The position numbers and the translations under genes are program-made. From Bacteroidales bacterium (GTDB lineage: Bacteria > Bacteroidota > Bacteroidia > Bacteroidales > UBA932): a stretch of DNA of 57,334 nucleotides. Shown here one piece after another: positions 1-9,093 of this stretch. How positions within the stretch are numbered: the first letter of the stretch is position 1; every line of letters begins with the position of its first letter. The notes beneath the pieces were generated by a model. The model saw only the letters and a list, made by a program, of their open reading frames with translations, was not told the DNA's origin and ran no database searches. Location of the stretch: assembly GCA_015060395.1 (NCBI GenBank), contig SUYP01000019.1, positions 1 through 57,334 of the forward strand, in the 5' to 3' direction.

Positions 1-98
1 AATCTCTAAACTCAAAGATCAAAACCTTTAGATCCCAACTACGAGGTGTAAGCGACTATACCTTCTTCATGTATAGAATCTATAAGATCTTTGGATAA
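1..98 (+). CDS. 3' end of an unidentified gene, cut by the window edge
   Basis: An open frame enters from the left edge (codons start at base 3) and stops with TAA at 96-98, leaving 31 residues. The tail is rich in aromatic residues and ends in YRIYKIFG, which is the style of the last strand of a Bacteroidota outer-membrane beta-barrel. That assignment is inference from composition only. The next open frame begins directly after this stop and in the same frame. Confidence 0.35.
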   Translation, partial: SLNSKIKTFRSQLRGVSDYTFFMYRIYKIFG

Positions 99-113
99 CT
101 TAAACACGGAACT

Positions 114-551
114 TTGCAGGTGAGCCGCTTTTCTCCTGAACTGCGGTGGTGGTTTGCGGACAGGGCTATGGAAAAAGGCCATTTCATAGGAGTGTCAGGT
201 GTCTGCAGCTGGTACACTTTGGAATGGCTTGACGGTTATCTCTATCAGAACGGTCTTGAGGGGGATTTCTGTATTGATGCAGGTAATTTCAGCCTTGCCT
301 GGAGTGCCGGATTAGTATATGGATATTCCCTTGGACTTGGCAGAAAGGCACGCTGGGGACTAGAATTCACCCTGGGCTTCGGCTATGCCAGCTATAGTCA
401 GAATGTAGGTGAGTGGAATGAGGATGCCGCAAGCTGGCTTTATCATTCCCATCAGAACAATCATCATATCGGAATCACCGAGCTTTCTGTCAATCTTACC
501 TATCGTTTTTCGCTTAGAAAATTTGATCCGGCGTACTATGATGCCCGCTAG
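114..551 (+). CDS. DUF3575-like outer-membrane barrel fragment, N-terminus missing
   Basis: The protein resembles the C-terminal two thirds of DUF3575 proteins, small Bacteroidota outer-membrane barrels often near fimbrial or surface-lipoprotein genes. The segment SPELRWWFADRAMEKGHF matches the family's pre-strand motif (P-E-x-RYW followed by GHF), and alternating aromatic strands follow up to a C-terminal YRFS. There is no signal peptide and about 60 to 70 N-terminal residues expected for the family are absent. The frame is closed upstream by TAA at 96-98. The TTG at 114 is simply the first permitted start, the first ATG is at 168, and homology seems to begin before either. It is probably a truncated, non-functional remnant, or a very divergent short member. 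The family call is from memory of the motif. Confidence 0.5.
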   Translation: MQVSRFSPELRWWFADRAMEKGHFIGVSGVCSWYTLEWLDGYLYQNGLEGDFCIDAGNFSLAWSAGLVYGYSLGLGRKARWGLEFTLGFGYASYSQNVGEWNEDAASWLYHSHQNNHHIGITELSVNLTYRFSLRKFDPAYYDAR

Positions 552-552
552 G

Positions 553-583
553 TTGTAAGAAACTGCATTTTTTCGTATCTTTG
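553..583 (+). promoter_or_regulatory. Promoter of the DUF4493/PCMD operon
   Basis: TTG at 553-555 and TATCTTTG at 576-583 are separated by 20 bases. This matches the Bacteroidota -33/-7 consensus. The first ATG follows at 623. Confidence 0.7.
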
Positions 584-622
584 CAGGCTTACAGCATAAG
601 TATCAAATTTTTTAACCTCAAA

Positions 623-2869
623 ATGAGACAATTAAGATTCTTACCGGCTTTCTTGATGCTTTTGTTGTCTGCTTGCAGTGATCGTTTCAGCGACAGCAGG
701 CCTGACTGCCCGGAGGGTGGGACAGGAGATGTCGTAATCACTCTTGATGCAGATATACGCAATGAAAACATCAATGTAAAGTCAGCGTCTGGGGAAGAGA
801 TTCCTGTGGACGATTTCTGGGTTGAGATCTTCAACTCGAAAAGCAAGAGACTATACTGTGAGAAGTATGCTGAGGCTAAAGATGATGTGATCAACCTGAA
901 TACAGGTAATTACCGTCTTCTGGCCAAACACGGCGATTCTCTGGGTGTAGGGTTTGACAAGCCTTTCTATATGGCGGATGTCGCTTTCGCGGTAGAGGCC
1001 AGAAAGGATAATTCAGTTTCGGCTGTCGCCAAACTTGCCAATGTGAAGGTAAAGGTCATTTTCGGCGAAAACCTCTCTAATACAGAGTTTTATGGTGATT
1101 GCTTCGCCATCGTCAGGAATTCCGACCGAAAAGTAAAGTCTGAACTTAAATTCAGAAAGGATGAGACCAGAGCCGGATATATACCGGCAGGTGAACTTAT
1201 CCTTGAAGTCTATGCCAAGATAGGTGATTCCTATAAGTATTATCCTGTAGAGGCAAAGTCTTATTCACCGAATGACTTCGTTACGTTTGAAATCGATGCT
1301 GATGTCAGAAGCGGTGATGTCACTGTTGCGCTGACTATCGATGATTCTGTCGAAGTCTTGGAAAAGACTGTAGTGATTCCTGCGGATAGCGCCCTTCCTG
1401 CAGCCGAGCCTGTTATGTCAATGGACGGATTCGATAATGAGGGTGCTGTCTATATGTCTTCTGGAACAGCTCCAAAGATCGATGAACTTGACATAGATAT
1501 AAATGCTCCTGCTGAGCTTTCGTCTCTGATGCTGGAAATCAATTCCGATTGTCTCGCATCAGGGGGAGTGCCTTCGACAGTCGATCTTTTGAATCCGGGG
1601 ACAGCGTTGACCGCTCTCAAGAAGGCAGGCTTTGTATGGTATGTCACGACATCTTCGACAGTTGCGGTGGTTGATTTCAAGTTAGTTGCGGCCTATCTGG
1701 CTATGAACGGAGTATATGATCCGTCATCTCCTGAGGCAGCATCTGTCAAGGTGACTGCAAAAGATAAAAAGGGCAGGGAAGTTGCCGGAACAGTCCGCTT
1801 CATTCTGGAGCAGGGAGCTGTGGCGAGAGTCAATGTCGCTGATGTAAACGTATGGGCCACCAGGATAGTTTCACCGGAGGCCTTCTTCGATAACGGAATG
1901 CCTAAGGATGCTACGCTTGAATACAGCACTGACGGAGTGAGATGGGAATCAGCCGGTGCTCCAGTCAAAATCTCATCCGACAAGGCAGTTTATGCGACAA
2001 TCGATGGCCTTGAACCTGGAACCGGATATTGTTTCAGAGTGGTTTCTGCCGGCCAGGTCATTTCAAAGGGTGACTATTCTATCGTTACAGAGCAGGCGGC
2101 ACAGCTTGGTAATTCAGGAATGGAATCCTGGACCACACAGCTTCATCACTATAAGACAAAGGGTCTTATATCCGATAATAATGAGACCAGGGACTGGTAT
2201 CGTCCTTGGGCATCTGAGGATGAAGCCTGGTGGGATGTGAACAGCAAGAAGACTCTGGCGACATATACATCTCAGCAATATGCTGAATATAAGGTGGTTC
2301 CTACCGTATCATACAGCAGTGATGCGGCAGAAGGAAGTTGCTCTGCTCAGCTTGTAAGTACTTTCATCTGTAATATGGCGTCAGATGTGGATGATGGAAT
2401 AGGCGGAGCCGGAAATCTCGGCGGATCCATCACAGGAATGGGTGTGGAGTATGCGAAGGCGGCTGGTGAGATGTTCATCGGAACCAGCAGTGAGGATGGA
2501 TCTCACGCTTCCGAGGGCCACTCTTTCACAAGCCGTCCGTCATCATTGAGTTTCAAGTATAAGTATGATTCATACGATAACGATGTATTCAAGGTGACTG
2601 TACGGGTCGAGGATGCATCGGGCAATGTCATCGCATCCAAGGAAATGAGTGATGGCAGAGCATCGTCCGGATGGGCCTCAATGACGATAGAGCTTGATTA
2701 TTCTGTGCTTGACAGGAAGGCGGCCAGAATTTATGTATGCTTCCGTTCATCGTCATTGGCAGATGAAGACATCACTTATAGAAAGACTAAAGTTACCATA
2801 GCAGGTACCACAAAGAACGGTTATATCGGCAGCGTCCTTAAAGTCGATGACCTGCAGTTGAATTATTAA
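623..2869 (+). CDS. DUF4493 lipoprotein with C-terminal PCMD-like domain
   Basis: A lipoprotein of 748 residues, first gene of a five-gene operon. The ATG at 623 is chosen because it opens a clear lipoprotein signal (MRQLRFLPAFLMLLLSAC) and lies 40 bases after a good promoter; the frame itself is open from 581. Residues about 35-215 have the DUF4493 pattern (a beta domain with a central YRLLAKHGDS segment and an LANVKVKVIF strand). A fibronectin-like module follows near 410-490 (LEPGTGYCFRVVSAG). The last 250 residues begin with a GMESW motif and resemble a divergent PCMD (putative carbohydrate metabolism domain). DUF4493 and PCMD proteins are predicted surface adhesin or glycan-associated proteins of Bacteroidales, and no activity is established. 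The next gene starts 20 bases downstream. Confidence 0.75.
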   Translation: MRQLRFLPAFLMLLLSACSDRFSDSRPDCPEGGTGDVVITLDADIRNENINVKSASGEEIPVDDFWVEIFNSKSKRLYCEKYAEAKDDVINLNTGNYRLLAKHGDSLGVGFDKPFYMADVAFAVEARKDNSVSAVAKLANVKVKVIFGENLSNTEFYGDCFAIVRNSDRKVKSELKFRKDETRAGYIPAGELILEVYAKIGDSYKYYPVEAKSYSPNDFVTFEIDADVRSGDVTVALTIDDSVEVLEKTVVIPADSALPAAEPVMSMDGFDNEGAVYMSSGTAPKIDELDIDINAPAELSSLMLEINSDCLASGGVPSTVDLLNPGTALTALKKAGFVWYVTTSSTVAVVDFKLVAAYLAMNGVYDPSSPEAASVKVTAKDKKGREVAGTVRFILEQGAVARVNVADVNVWATRIVSPEAFFDNGMPKDATLEYSTDGVRWESAGAPVKISSDKAVYATIDGLEPGTGYCFRVVSAGQVISKGDYSIVTEQAAQLGNSGMESWTTQLHHYKTKGLISDNNETRDWYRPWASEDEAWWDVNSKKTLATYTSQQYAEYKVVPTVSYSSDAAEGSCSAQLVSTFICNMASDVDDGIGGAGNLGGSITGMGVEYAKAAGEMFIGTSSEDGSHASEGHSFTSRPSSLSFKYKYDSYDNDVFKVTVRVEDASGNVIASKEMSDGRASSGWASMTIELDYSVLDRKAARIYVCFRSSSLADEDITYRKTKVTIAGTTKNGYIGSVLKVDDLQLNY

Positions 2870-2889
2870 TCCCGAAACAAATTTTAGTA

Positions 2890-4194
2890 ATGAAAAAGAT
2901 ATTTTTCTCTATATCAGCTGCAGCTGTTGTTCTTGCAGGATGCGGCGAACAGGAACTGCCACAGAAGAATGAGATCGGCTCATTCTCAGTATCTGTCGAG
3001 GATGTGGTGGATGATTATATAACAAAGGCCGATGCTTCTGCCTTGGACGTAAATACATTCAAAGTTGAGATTACCGGACCATATTTCGAGTGGTCAGGAA
3101 CATACGGAGAAATGCCGGAACTCTTCGAGAATGTGGCTGCAGGTGATTATCAGATCAACGTTGCATCACCAGACCAGGCTGTTGCGGCTTTTGACACACC
3201 GTCTGTTGCAGGATCTGCGGAATTCACCGTAAAGGTGGATGAAATCACTTCAGTGCAGGTGGTGTGCTCGATCTGTAATGTCAAAGTCAGCATCAATCCG
3301 ACAGATGACTTCTTTACTGAGCTTTCAAGCTATACCATAAGCGTATCTAATGGCAACTCGGCTGAAAATACACTTATATGGACCAACGAGGAACTCTCGG
3401 GCGCGAATTATGCGCTCCTGACAAAGGAAAATGTTTCTCAGGCCAAGTCCGGATATTTTTCAGTGACTTCTTCCCTCAATGTATATGTGACAGGTTTCCG
3501 TGCAGTCAGTCAGGAGGAGGCAGTATATGAGATGGTCATATCTCCTATTGCAGCCAAGGATCATTATATCCTCAATCTCCACGCAAAGACTACAGGTCAG
3601 ATCGGTGGTGATGGCTCGACAAAGGGACTCAGCATCAATGTTGACTATACCACCAATGACGTGGAAGAAGATATTTTTGTACCAGGCTTCGAAGAGACCC
3701 CTGTCGATGGACCGGATGATCCGGAGCAGGGAGAAGATGAACCTGTTGTTCCGTCGGATCCTGTAGGCCTTTCACTCGAGTGGCCGGCCAATCCGGATTA
3801 TGGTACATACGAACTCAAGTCTGCATATTCTGATGATGAAGTTACATTGACAGTAAAGGCTGATAACTGTGTTTCAGGTTTTGTGGTGAAGATCACTTCT
3901 CCTCTGACTCCTTTCCTCTCTACTGTCCAGGCTATTGCCGGATCTACCGTTGAGGGAGAATATGTTGTACTTGATCTTCTGAAGCCGGAAACTGCCGAAG
4001 CGATGTCTTTTCTTCCTTCAGGTGACGCTCTCCTGAACAAGACCGAGATCGATTTCCCACTTTCATCACTCCTTCCGCTTATCATCGCCTTCGGACCGGA
4101 ATATGGTTCTGTACATACATTCGTTCTCGAAGTTACCGATACAGAGGGACAGGTGCTTACCAAGACTCTCTATTTTGAATATCTTGGCAACTGA
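2890..4194 (+). CDS. DUF4493 surface lipoprotein
   Basis: A 434-residue lipoprotein; the signal peptide ends in the lipobox VLAGC. Residues about 25-230 form a DUF4493 domain related to those in both neighbours, with the same order of motifs (SFSVSVE strand, AGDYQINV, then a CNVKVSI strand). A Pro/Asp/Glu-rich linker near 275-295 leads to a C-terminal beta domain of about 140 residues ending in a TKTLYFEYLG strand. Unlike its neighbours it has no PCMD domain. It is co-transcribed with the flanking genes (gaps of 20 and 23 bases) and is probably exported to the cell surface. A structural or adhesin role is inferred; nothing enzymatic can be seen. Confidence 0.7.
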   Translation: MKKIFFSISAAAVVLAGCGEQELPQKNEIGSFSVSVEDVVDDYITKADASALDVNTFKVEITGPYFEWSGTYGEMPELFENVAAGDYQINVASPDQAVAAFDTPSVAGSAEFTVKVDEITSVQVVCSICNVKVSINPTDDFFTELSSYTISVSNGNSAENTLIWTNEELSGANYALLTKENVSQAKSGYFSVTSSLNVYVTGFRAVSQEEAVYEMVISPIAAKDHYILNLHAKTTGQIGGDGSTKGLSINVDYTTNDVEEDIFVPGFEETPVDGPDDPEQGEDEPVVPSDPVGLSLEWPANPDYGTYELKSAYSDDEVTLTVKADNCVSGFVVKITSPLTPFLSTVQAIAGSTVEGEYVVLDLLKPETAEAMSFLPSGDALLNKTEIDFPLSSLLPLIIAFGPEYGSVHTFVLEVTDTEGQVLTKTLYFEYLGN

Positions 4195-4217
4195 TTCATC
4201 CAATAAACATTCAGACA

Positions 4218-6644
4218 ATGAACAGACTGTTTAAAAATATACTTTTAGCGGCGACGGCGGCCCTGACTCTCGGCTCCTGCAATGAGTTCGAGATGCTGGA
4301 ACGCAGAAGCGGCTATCTGAGCGTTAGTCTGCAGCGGGATGATCAGGTGCATACAAAAGCGCAGGTCTCTCCCGGCCAGGACCAGATTTTCGCTCTGTCC
4401 ATCTGTGATGCGGATGGAAAGCTTGTCGCAGAAGTACCGGACCACAGGACTCTTGAAATCGAACCGATCTCACTTGTTGCCGGTATGTACGATGTAAAGG
4501 CTAAGTCCGGGGCAGATCAGAATGCTGCCTGGGATTCGCCATTCTACAGCGGAGAGGCTTCGGTGAAGGTGATTGCAGATAAGAACAATACGGCTGAAAT
4601 CACCTGCGCTCTTGCCAATGTTATGGTTACTGCGGACTTCTCCGGTGATTTCGATGCCAATTTCAAGGAATATACCCTTACTGTTGACAACGGCGTGGAG
4701 GCTCTCGTGTTCAGCAATACCGCAGGTACACTGAATAATACCGCTTATTTCCGCGTGACCGGTATCCTTAACTGGAGACTCTCACTCAAGAATGCCGAGG
4801 GCGCGATGTTCGAAAAGAGCGGAGCATATTATAATGTCGAGGCACAGCAGCATTATGCCATCCGTTTCACTCTTCAGGATGATTCTGTTTCTGAGGATAA
4901 GGGACATCTTGGAGTAAAGGTAGTCGTGGATGACTCGGTGAATCCGGCTGTGGAGTATCCTGTTACGTTGAATTTCGGTGTATCAAACTATCCGGCGATC
5001 GCTCCGAATGAAGGCTTCGACATCTCAGGAGCCATCGGCTATCCTGCTGGAGATATGACGACAAAGCAGCTCACTGCAACTGCTACCAGCGGTTTTTCAA
5101 GCATCGTGATCCGTCAGGGAACAGAGGGTGCATACGATATATGGTGTCAGCTTGTGGAAGCTTCGGAGACGGAGATCGCAGAGTTGAATGGAATGGGAAT
5201 CTCCGCTTCTTCAGTGGCATACGGTGCGACCACAACTCTTATCGACATTACTGATTATGTCAGCAGACTTGCAATGGGTTCATACTGCCTTGAAGTCCTT
5301 GTATATGACATCAAGGGACATATGACCAAGGCTGATGTCTATATCAATATCCTTTCAGAGGTGGATGCCGATGTGGTTTCTGCAGTTCCAGGAACAACTT
5401 CTGCCGTAATCACTGCAAAATGGTTCAATGCAGCCCGGCCGGAAGGACTCGGCTTGGAGTACAAGAAGGCCGATGCTTCGGAATGGACGGATGTACCTCA
5501 GTCACAGATAACATTCAATGAGACATCCAAGACGTTCTATGCCGAAATAACCGGTCTTGAAGAGGCGACATCATATATGTTCCGTCCATATTCGGACAAG
5601 GATAAGGATCTGAGGGCTCTTACATTCACCACACTCTCGGGATTGCGCAGCATAAGTGCAGATCCGTGGGCACGTTTCGCAATAGTAACCGGAGGATGGG
5701 AAGGTGACAGACCAGACGGTCTCGGATTCGAGTACAGGCAGACCGGCTCTTCTCAGTGGATGTCGGTGGATGGATCTACGATAATCTATGACAGCTATTC
5801 GCAGACTTTCGAAGGTGAGATAAGAGGTCTCCAGCCTGAGACTGAATATGAGTTCAGAGCAGTTTCTGAGGGCGCAAACAAGGATAACCTCAGTGTGGTC
5901 GTATTCAGAACGGAGACAGCCGGAACCATCTATAATATGAATTTCGATGACTGGTATCAGGATGGAAAGGTATGGTATCCTTTTGCTAAGGGTGGCGAAC
6001 ATACCTGGGACTCGGCAAATGAAGGCGCTGCAACATTCATAGGATCTTCTACTACACCGGTAGAAGGATCTGAGGCAATCAGCGGAAAGGCTGCCAGACT
6101 GGAAAGTAAATATGCGGTAATCGCTTTTGCAGCAGGTAACCTATACACCGGAGATTTCGGAAAGATCGCCGGAGTAGGTGCGCAGCTTGACTGGGGTGTG
6201 CCATTCAATTCAAGGCCTCTTGCGATGAAGGGATACTATAAGTATTCTCCAAAGGCGATTGACAGGACTGGAAATGGTATGAGCAGTTATAAGGGTACGA
6301 TGGACAGGGCGCAGATCCAGGTCTTCATTACAGATTGGACCGCTCCGTTCTCTGTGAATACTACAGATGGCAGGTTCGTTGACTTCAATGCAGATTATGT
6401 TATCGCATACGGAAAGATCGAGTCGGAGACCGCTTACAGCGACTATGTAGAGTTCACCATACCTCTTGAATACAGGTCATTGACCAAGAAACCGACTTAT
6501 GTTGTGATTTCTGCGGCAGCAAGTTACCTCGGAGACTATTTTACAGGTGGAGTAGGATCGACCCTCTGTGTCGATGAATTCAGCTTTGTATATGATCCGG
6601 AAGAACTGACTGAGGCAGAAAGAGAAAAGGTTAACTACAGATAA
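4218..6644 (+). CDS. DUF4493 - fibronectin-like - PCMD lipoprotein
   Basis: An 808-residue lipoprotein (lipobox TLGSC). Domains in order: DUF4493 at about 30-230, an intermediate beta domain to about 375, two fibronectin-like repeats at about 378-470 and 475-565 (both with the EATSYMF/ETEYEFRAVSEG type of strand), and a PCMD domain at about 570-800. The PCMD begins with YNMNFDDWYQDGKVWYPFAK and contains GAATFIGSSTTP, ESKYAVIAFAAGN and SYLGDYFTGGVGS. The same PCMD motifs recur in the fifth gene of the operon. PCMD is a predicted carbohydrate-binding or processing fold with no proven reaction. The barrel gene starts 2 bases after the stop, so the two are very likely translated together. Confidence 0.8.
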   Translation: MNRLFKNILLAATAALTLGSCNEFEMLERRSGYLSVSLQRDDQVHTKAQVSPGQDQIFALSICDADGKLVAEVPDHRTLEIEPISLVAGMYDVKAKSGADQNAAWDSPFYSGEASVKVIADKNNTAEITCALANVMVTADFSGDFDANFKEYTLTVDNGVEALVFSNTAGTLNNTAYFRVTGILNWRLSLKNAEGAMFEKSGAYYNVEAQQHYAIRFTLQDDSVSEDKGHLGVKVVVDDSVNPAVEYPVTLNFGVSNYPAIAPNEGFDISGAIGYPAGDMTTKQLTATATSGFSSIVIRQGTEGAYDIWCQLVEASETEIAELNGMGISASSVAYGATTTLIDITDYVSRLAMGSYCLEVLVYDIKGHMTKADVYINILSEVDADVVSAVPGTTSAVITAKWFNAARPEGLGLEYKKADASEWTDVPQSQITFNETSKTFYAEITGLEEATSYMFRPYSDKDKDLRALTFTTLSGLRSISADPWARFAIVTGGWEGDRPDGLGFEYRQTGSSQWMSVDGSTIIYDSYSQTFEGEIRGLQPETEYEFRAVSEGANKDNLSVVVFRTETAGTIYNMNFDDWYQDGKVWYPFAKGGEHTWDSANEGAATFIGSSTTPVEGSEAISGKAARLESKYAVIAFAAGNLYTGDFGKIAGVGAQLDWGVPFNSRPLAMKGYYKYSPKAIDRTGNGMSSYKGTMDRAQIQVFITDWTAPFSVNTTDGRFVDFNADYVIAYGKIESETAYSDYVEFTIPLEYRSLTKKPTYVVISAAASYLGDYFTGGVGSTLCVDEFSFVYDPEELTEAEREKVNYR

Positions 6645-6646
6645 TT

Positions 6647-7459
6647 ATGAAGAAGATATTTATATTGACAGCAATGATGCTGGCTTTTTCGGTAATCAGT
6701 TCGGCAGAGGAAAAAGAAGACTCTGCCGAGGCTTTTGACCGAGGCATAGAGAAATCCACTACCTGCTTTATTCCGAAAGGAGCCGTAGGAGGTGGAATAA
6801 CATTCTCCTATAATGATTACAATATCGGAAATGCGACCAACGATGTCGGATATACTATGCTCTTTTCTCTTATAGACGGGGTGAAGGGAAATATGACTTC
6901 ATTCGGAGTCTCTCCACAGGTGTCCTATTTCGTCGCTGACAATCTTTCAGTGGGCCTGATGTTCGACTATGAAAGGTCGAGAATCGACAATGCGGTCGGA
7001 CAGCTGTCTCTTGGAGATGGAATGTCATTAGGTGTAAACGACTACAACTATTTCAAGCATACCTATTCCGGTGCCGTGACCTGCAGATATTATATGCCTT
7101 TGGCAAAGAGCAAGCGCTTCGGTATGTTTGCAGAAGTGAGGGCTGCCGGCGGATACGGACAGTCTGAGTCATATCGTGTCGAAAACGATGAGAAGTTCGG
7201 TACCTATCAGGATATTTACAAGTTCTCTTTGGGGCTTGTGCCGGGTCTTTCGGTGTTTGTCACTGACGAAGTGGCACTTGAAGTGGCTATCGGTATTCTC
7301 GGATTGAACTGGCAGAAGGTGGAGCAGACAACCAATCAGGTGGACAAGAGCGTGATGACGAGCAGTGGCGCAAACTGCAACATCAACCTCCTCAGCCTTG
7401 AAATGGGTATGTCGTTCTATATCCCGACCGGACAGCACAAAAACAGGAAGAGCAGGTAA
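6647..7459 (+). CDS. Outer-membrane beta-barrel protein (porin-like)
   Basis: A 270-residue protein with a signal peptide ending near residue 19, then strongly alternating beta strands. The segment AVGGGITFSYNDYN opens the barrel, and SYFVADNLSVGLMFDYERS and CRYYMPLAKSKRFGMFAEV are typical paired strands of the Bacteroidota OprF/PorT-like barrel class. It lies inside the DUF4493/PCMD operon, and its stop codon shares a base with the start of the next gene (TAATG). It may be the outer-membrane anchor or transport partner of the four lipoproteins; this is inferred only from position. Confidence 0.7.
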   Translation: MKKIFILTAMMLAFSVISSAEEKEDSAEAFDRGIEKSTTCFIPKGAVGGGITFSYNDYNIGNATNDVGYTMLFSLIDGVKGNMTSFGVSPQVSYFVADNLSVGLMFDYERSRIDNAVGQLSLGDGMSLGVNDYNYFKHTYSGAVTCRYYMPLAKSKRFGMFAEVRAAGGYGQSESYRVENDEKFGTYQDIYKFSLGLVPGLSVFVTDEVALEVAIGILGLNWQKVEQTTNQVDKSVMTSSGANCNINLLSLEMGMSFYIPTGQHKNRKSR

Positions 7460-9072
7460 TGGGTAGGAATCTGTTTAAATCTCTGCTCCTTTTTGCTACG
7501 GGGCTTTTGGCTGTCTCTTGCCTGATCGAGAATGATATGTCTTATCCTTCGACTGAGGCCGTGATACTTTCTATGCAGGTGGAGGGACAGAAGGACATAA
7601 ATATCGATACGGAGGCTCATACTGTTGAAATCGTTCTGGAAGAGTCGGCAGACAGGACAAGACTCAAACTTCTTTCTATGCAGCTCAATGAAGGTGCAGA
7701 AGTTGACGGTCAGATGCCGGACTTCCTTGATTTGTCCAAGCCGCTTGAGCTCACACTCAGGGTATATAAGGACATCAAATGGACGATTAAGTCTGTTCAG
7801 CCTATAGAACGGTATATAGTTGTAGAAAATCAGGTGGGTGAAGCGACATTTGATCCGGAGTCAAAGACTGCGGTGCTCTATGTCTCGGAGTATCAGCCTT
7901 TGAAGTCTGTCAACTTCCTTGATATGAAGCTTGAGCCTATAGGGTCCAGAGTCGTATCCACCACTGGCTTTGTGCATAAGGATCATCAGTCGGTGCAGGA
8001 GACTCTGTCTTGCGAGTTTCCGATGACATTGGAGTGCGTGATGCTTAGGACTTTCCGTGTAGAGTACAATGGACAGAATATTGACTGGACTGTCCGTGTG
8101 CAGAAGACCGAGGTGGCTCTGCAGATCGTTTCTGTCAATGCTTGGGCAAGACAGGCGGAAGTGAAGGCTGCATACGACGGCCAGGGAACTCCTGTCATCG
8201 AGTACAGGAAGGTCTCCGAGCAGGTATGGAGAACCGTAAGCGATGCTGTTGTGGCTCAGGTCGGCATATCAGCGGTCCTTAAGGGACTGGAGCCTGATAC
8301 GGACTATGTCGTGCGTGTATTCAATGATGGAGATATGTCGGCTGAATATGAATTCAGGACCGAGGCTGAGGCACAGCTTTATAATATGGGATTCGATGAA
8401 TGGTGGATCAACGGAAAGGTCTGGTATCCCTTTGCCGAGGGTGCAGAACCGTCAGTATGGGACTCAGCAAACCCTGGAGCCGCAACATTCATCGGATCAT
8501 CCACAACTCCTGAGAATACCTTTGTGGTTGAGGGTAAGGCGGCTAGAATGGAAAGCAAGTATGCTGTCATAGCATTTGCTGCCGGAAATATCTATACTGG
8601 AGCATTCGGCAAGATCGCCGGAGTCGGTGCTGAACTTGACTGGGGAGTGCCGTTTGCTTCGCGCCCAAAATCACTCAAAGGATATTACAGCTATTCTCCT
8701 AAGCCGATAGACCGTGTGAATAAGGAAAAGCTTGCCGCCGACGGTATGGATGCGGATGCTTTGTTAGGTACGATGGACAGATGTCAGATCCAGGTCATTC
8801 TGACGGACTGGGATGAGCCTTTCCACGTCAATACTAATGCGGGTCAGTTCGTGGACATCGAGAAAGATGAGCATATAATTGCTCACGCCCTTCTTGAAAC
8901 GGATGTACCTACAGACGGTTATGAACCGTTTGAACTCGAACTGGTCTATAGGGATAAGACCAAGACTCCTAAGTATGTCGTGATATCAGCCTGCGCAAGC
9001 TATCTCGGTGATTACTTCACCGGTGGAGTCGGCAGCCTGATGTATGTGGATGAGTTTGAATTCGTGTATTGA
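7459..9072 (+). CDS. PCMD-domain lipoprotein, last gene of the surface operon
   Basis: A 537-residue lipoprotein (lipobox AVSC) whose ATG overlaps the previous stop codon. Residues about 25-215 consist of two bacterial-Ig-like repeats (the DUF5018-type pattern with KWTIKSVQP and DWTVRVQKT ends). A fibronectin-like module follows to about 305 (LEPDTDYVVRVFNDG) and a PCMD domain occupies 307-537. The PCMD shares long blocks with the third gene of the operon (GKVWYPFA, GAATFIGSSTTP, ESKYAVIAFAAGN, LDWGVPF, YLGDYFTGGVGS), so the two are paralogues. It is predicted to be surface exposed and glycan-related; no enzymatic residue can be named. Confidence 0.75.
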   Translation: MGRNLFKSLLLFATGLLAVSCLIENDMSYPSTEAVILSMQVEGQKDINIDTEAHTVEIVLEESADRTRLKLLSMQLNEGAEVDGQMPDFLDLSKPLELTLRVYKDIKWTIKSVQPIERYIVVENQVGEATFDPESKTAVLYVSEYQPLKSVNFLDMKLEPIGSRVVSTTGFVHKDHQSVQETLSCEFPMTLECVMLRTFRVEYNGQNIDWTVRVQKTEVALQIVSVNAWARQAEVKAAYDGQGTPVIEYRKVSEQVWRTVSDAVVAQVGISAVLKGLEPDTDYVVRVFNDGDMSAEYEFRTEAEAQLYNMGFDEWWINGKVWYPFAEGAEPSVWDSANPGAATFIGSSTTPENTFVVEGKAARMESKYAVIAFAAGNIYTGAFGKIAGVGAELDWGVPFASRPKSLKGYYSYSPKPIDRVNKEKLAADGMDADALLGTMDRCQIQVILTDWDEPFHVNTNAGQFVDIEKDEHIIAHALLETDVPTDGYEPFELELVYRDKTKTPKYVVISACASYLGDYFTGGVGSLMYVDEFEFVY

Positions 9073-9077
9073 GAAAA

Positions 9078-9092
9078 CTGAAACAGTTTCAG
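9078..9092. terminator. Small palindrome between convergent genes
   Basis: CTGAAAC and GTTTCAG are separated by a single base between two convergent stop codons (9072 and 9094). It may form a short hairpin that ends transcription on both strands. There is no clear T-run. Confidence 0.35.
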
Positions 9093-9093
9093 A

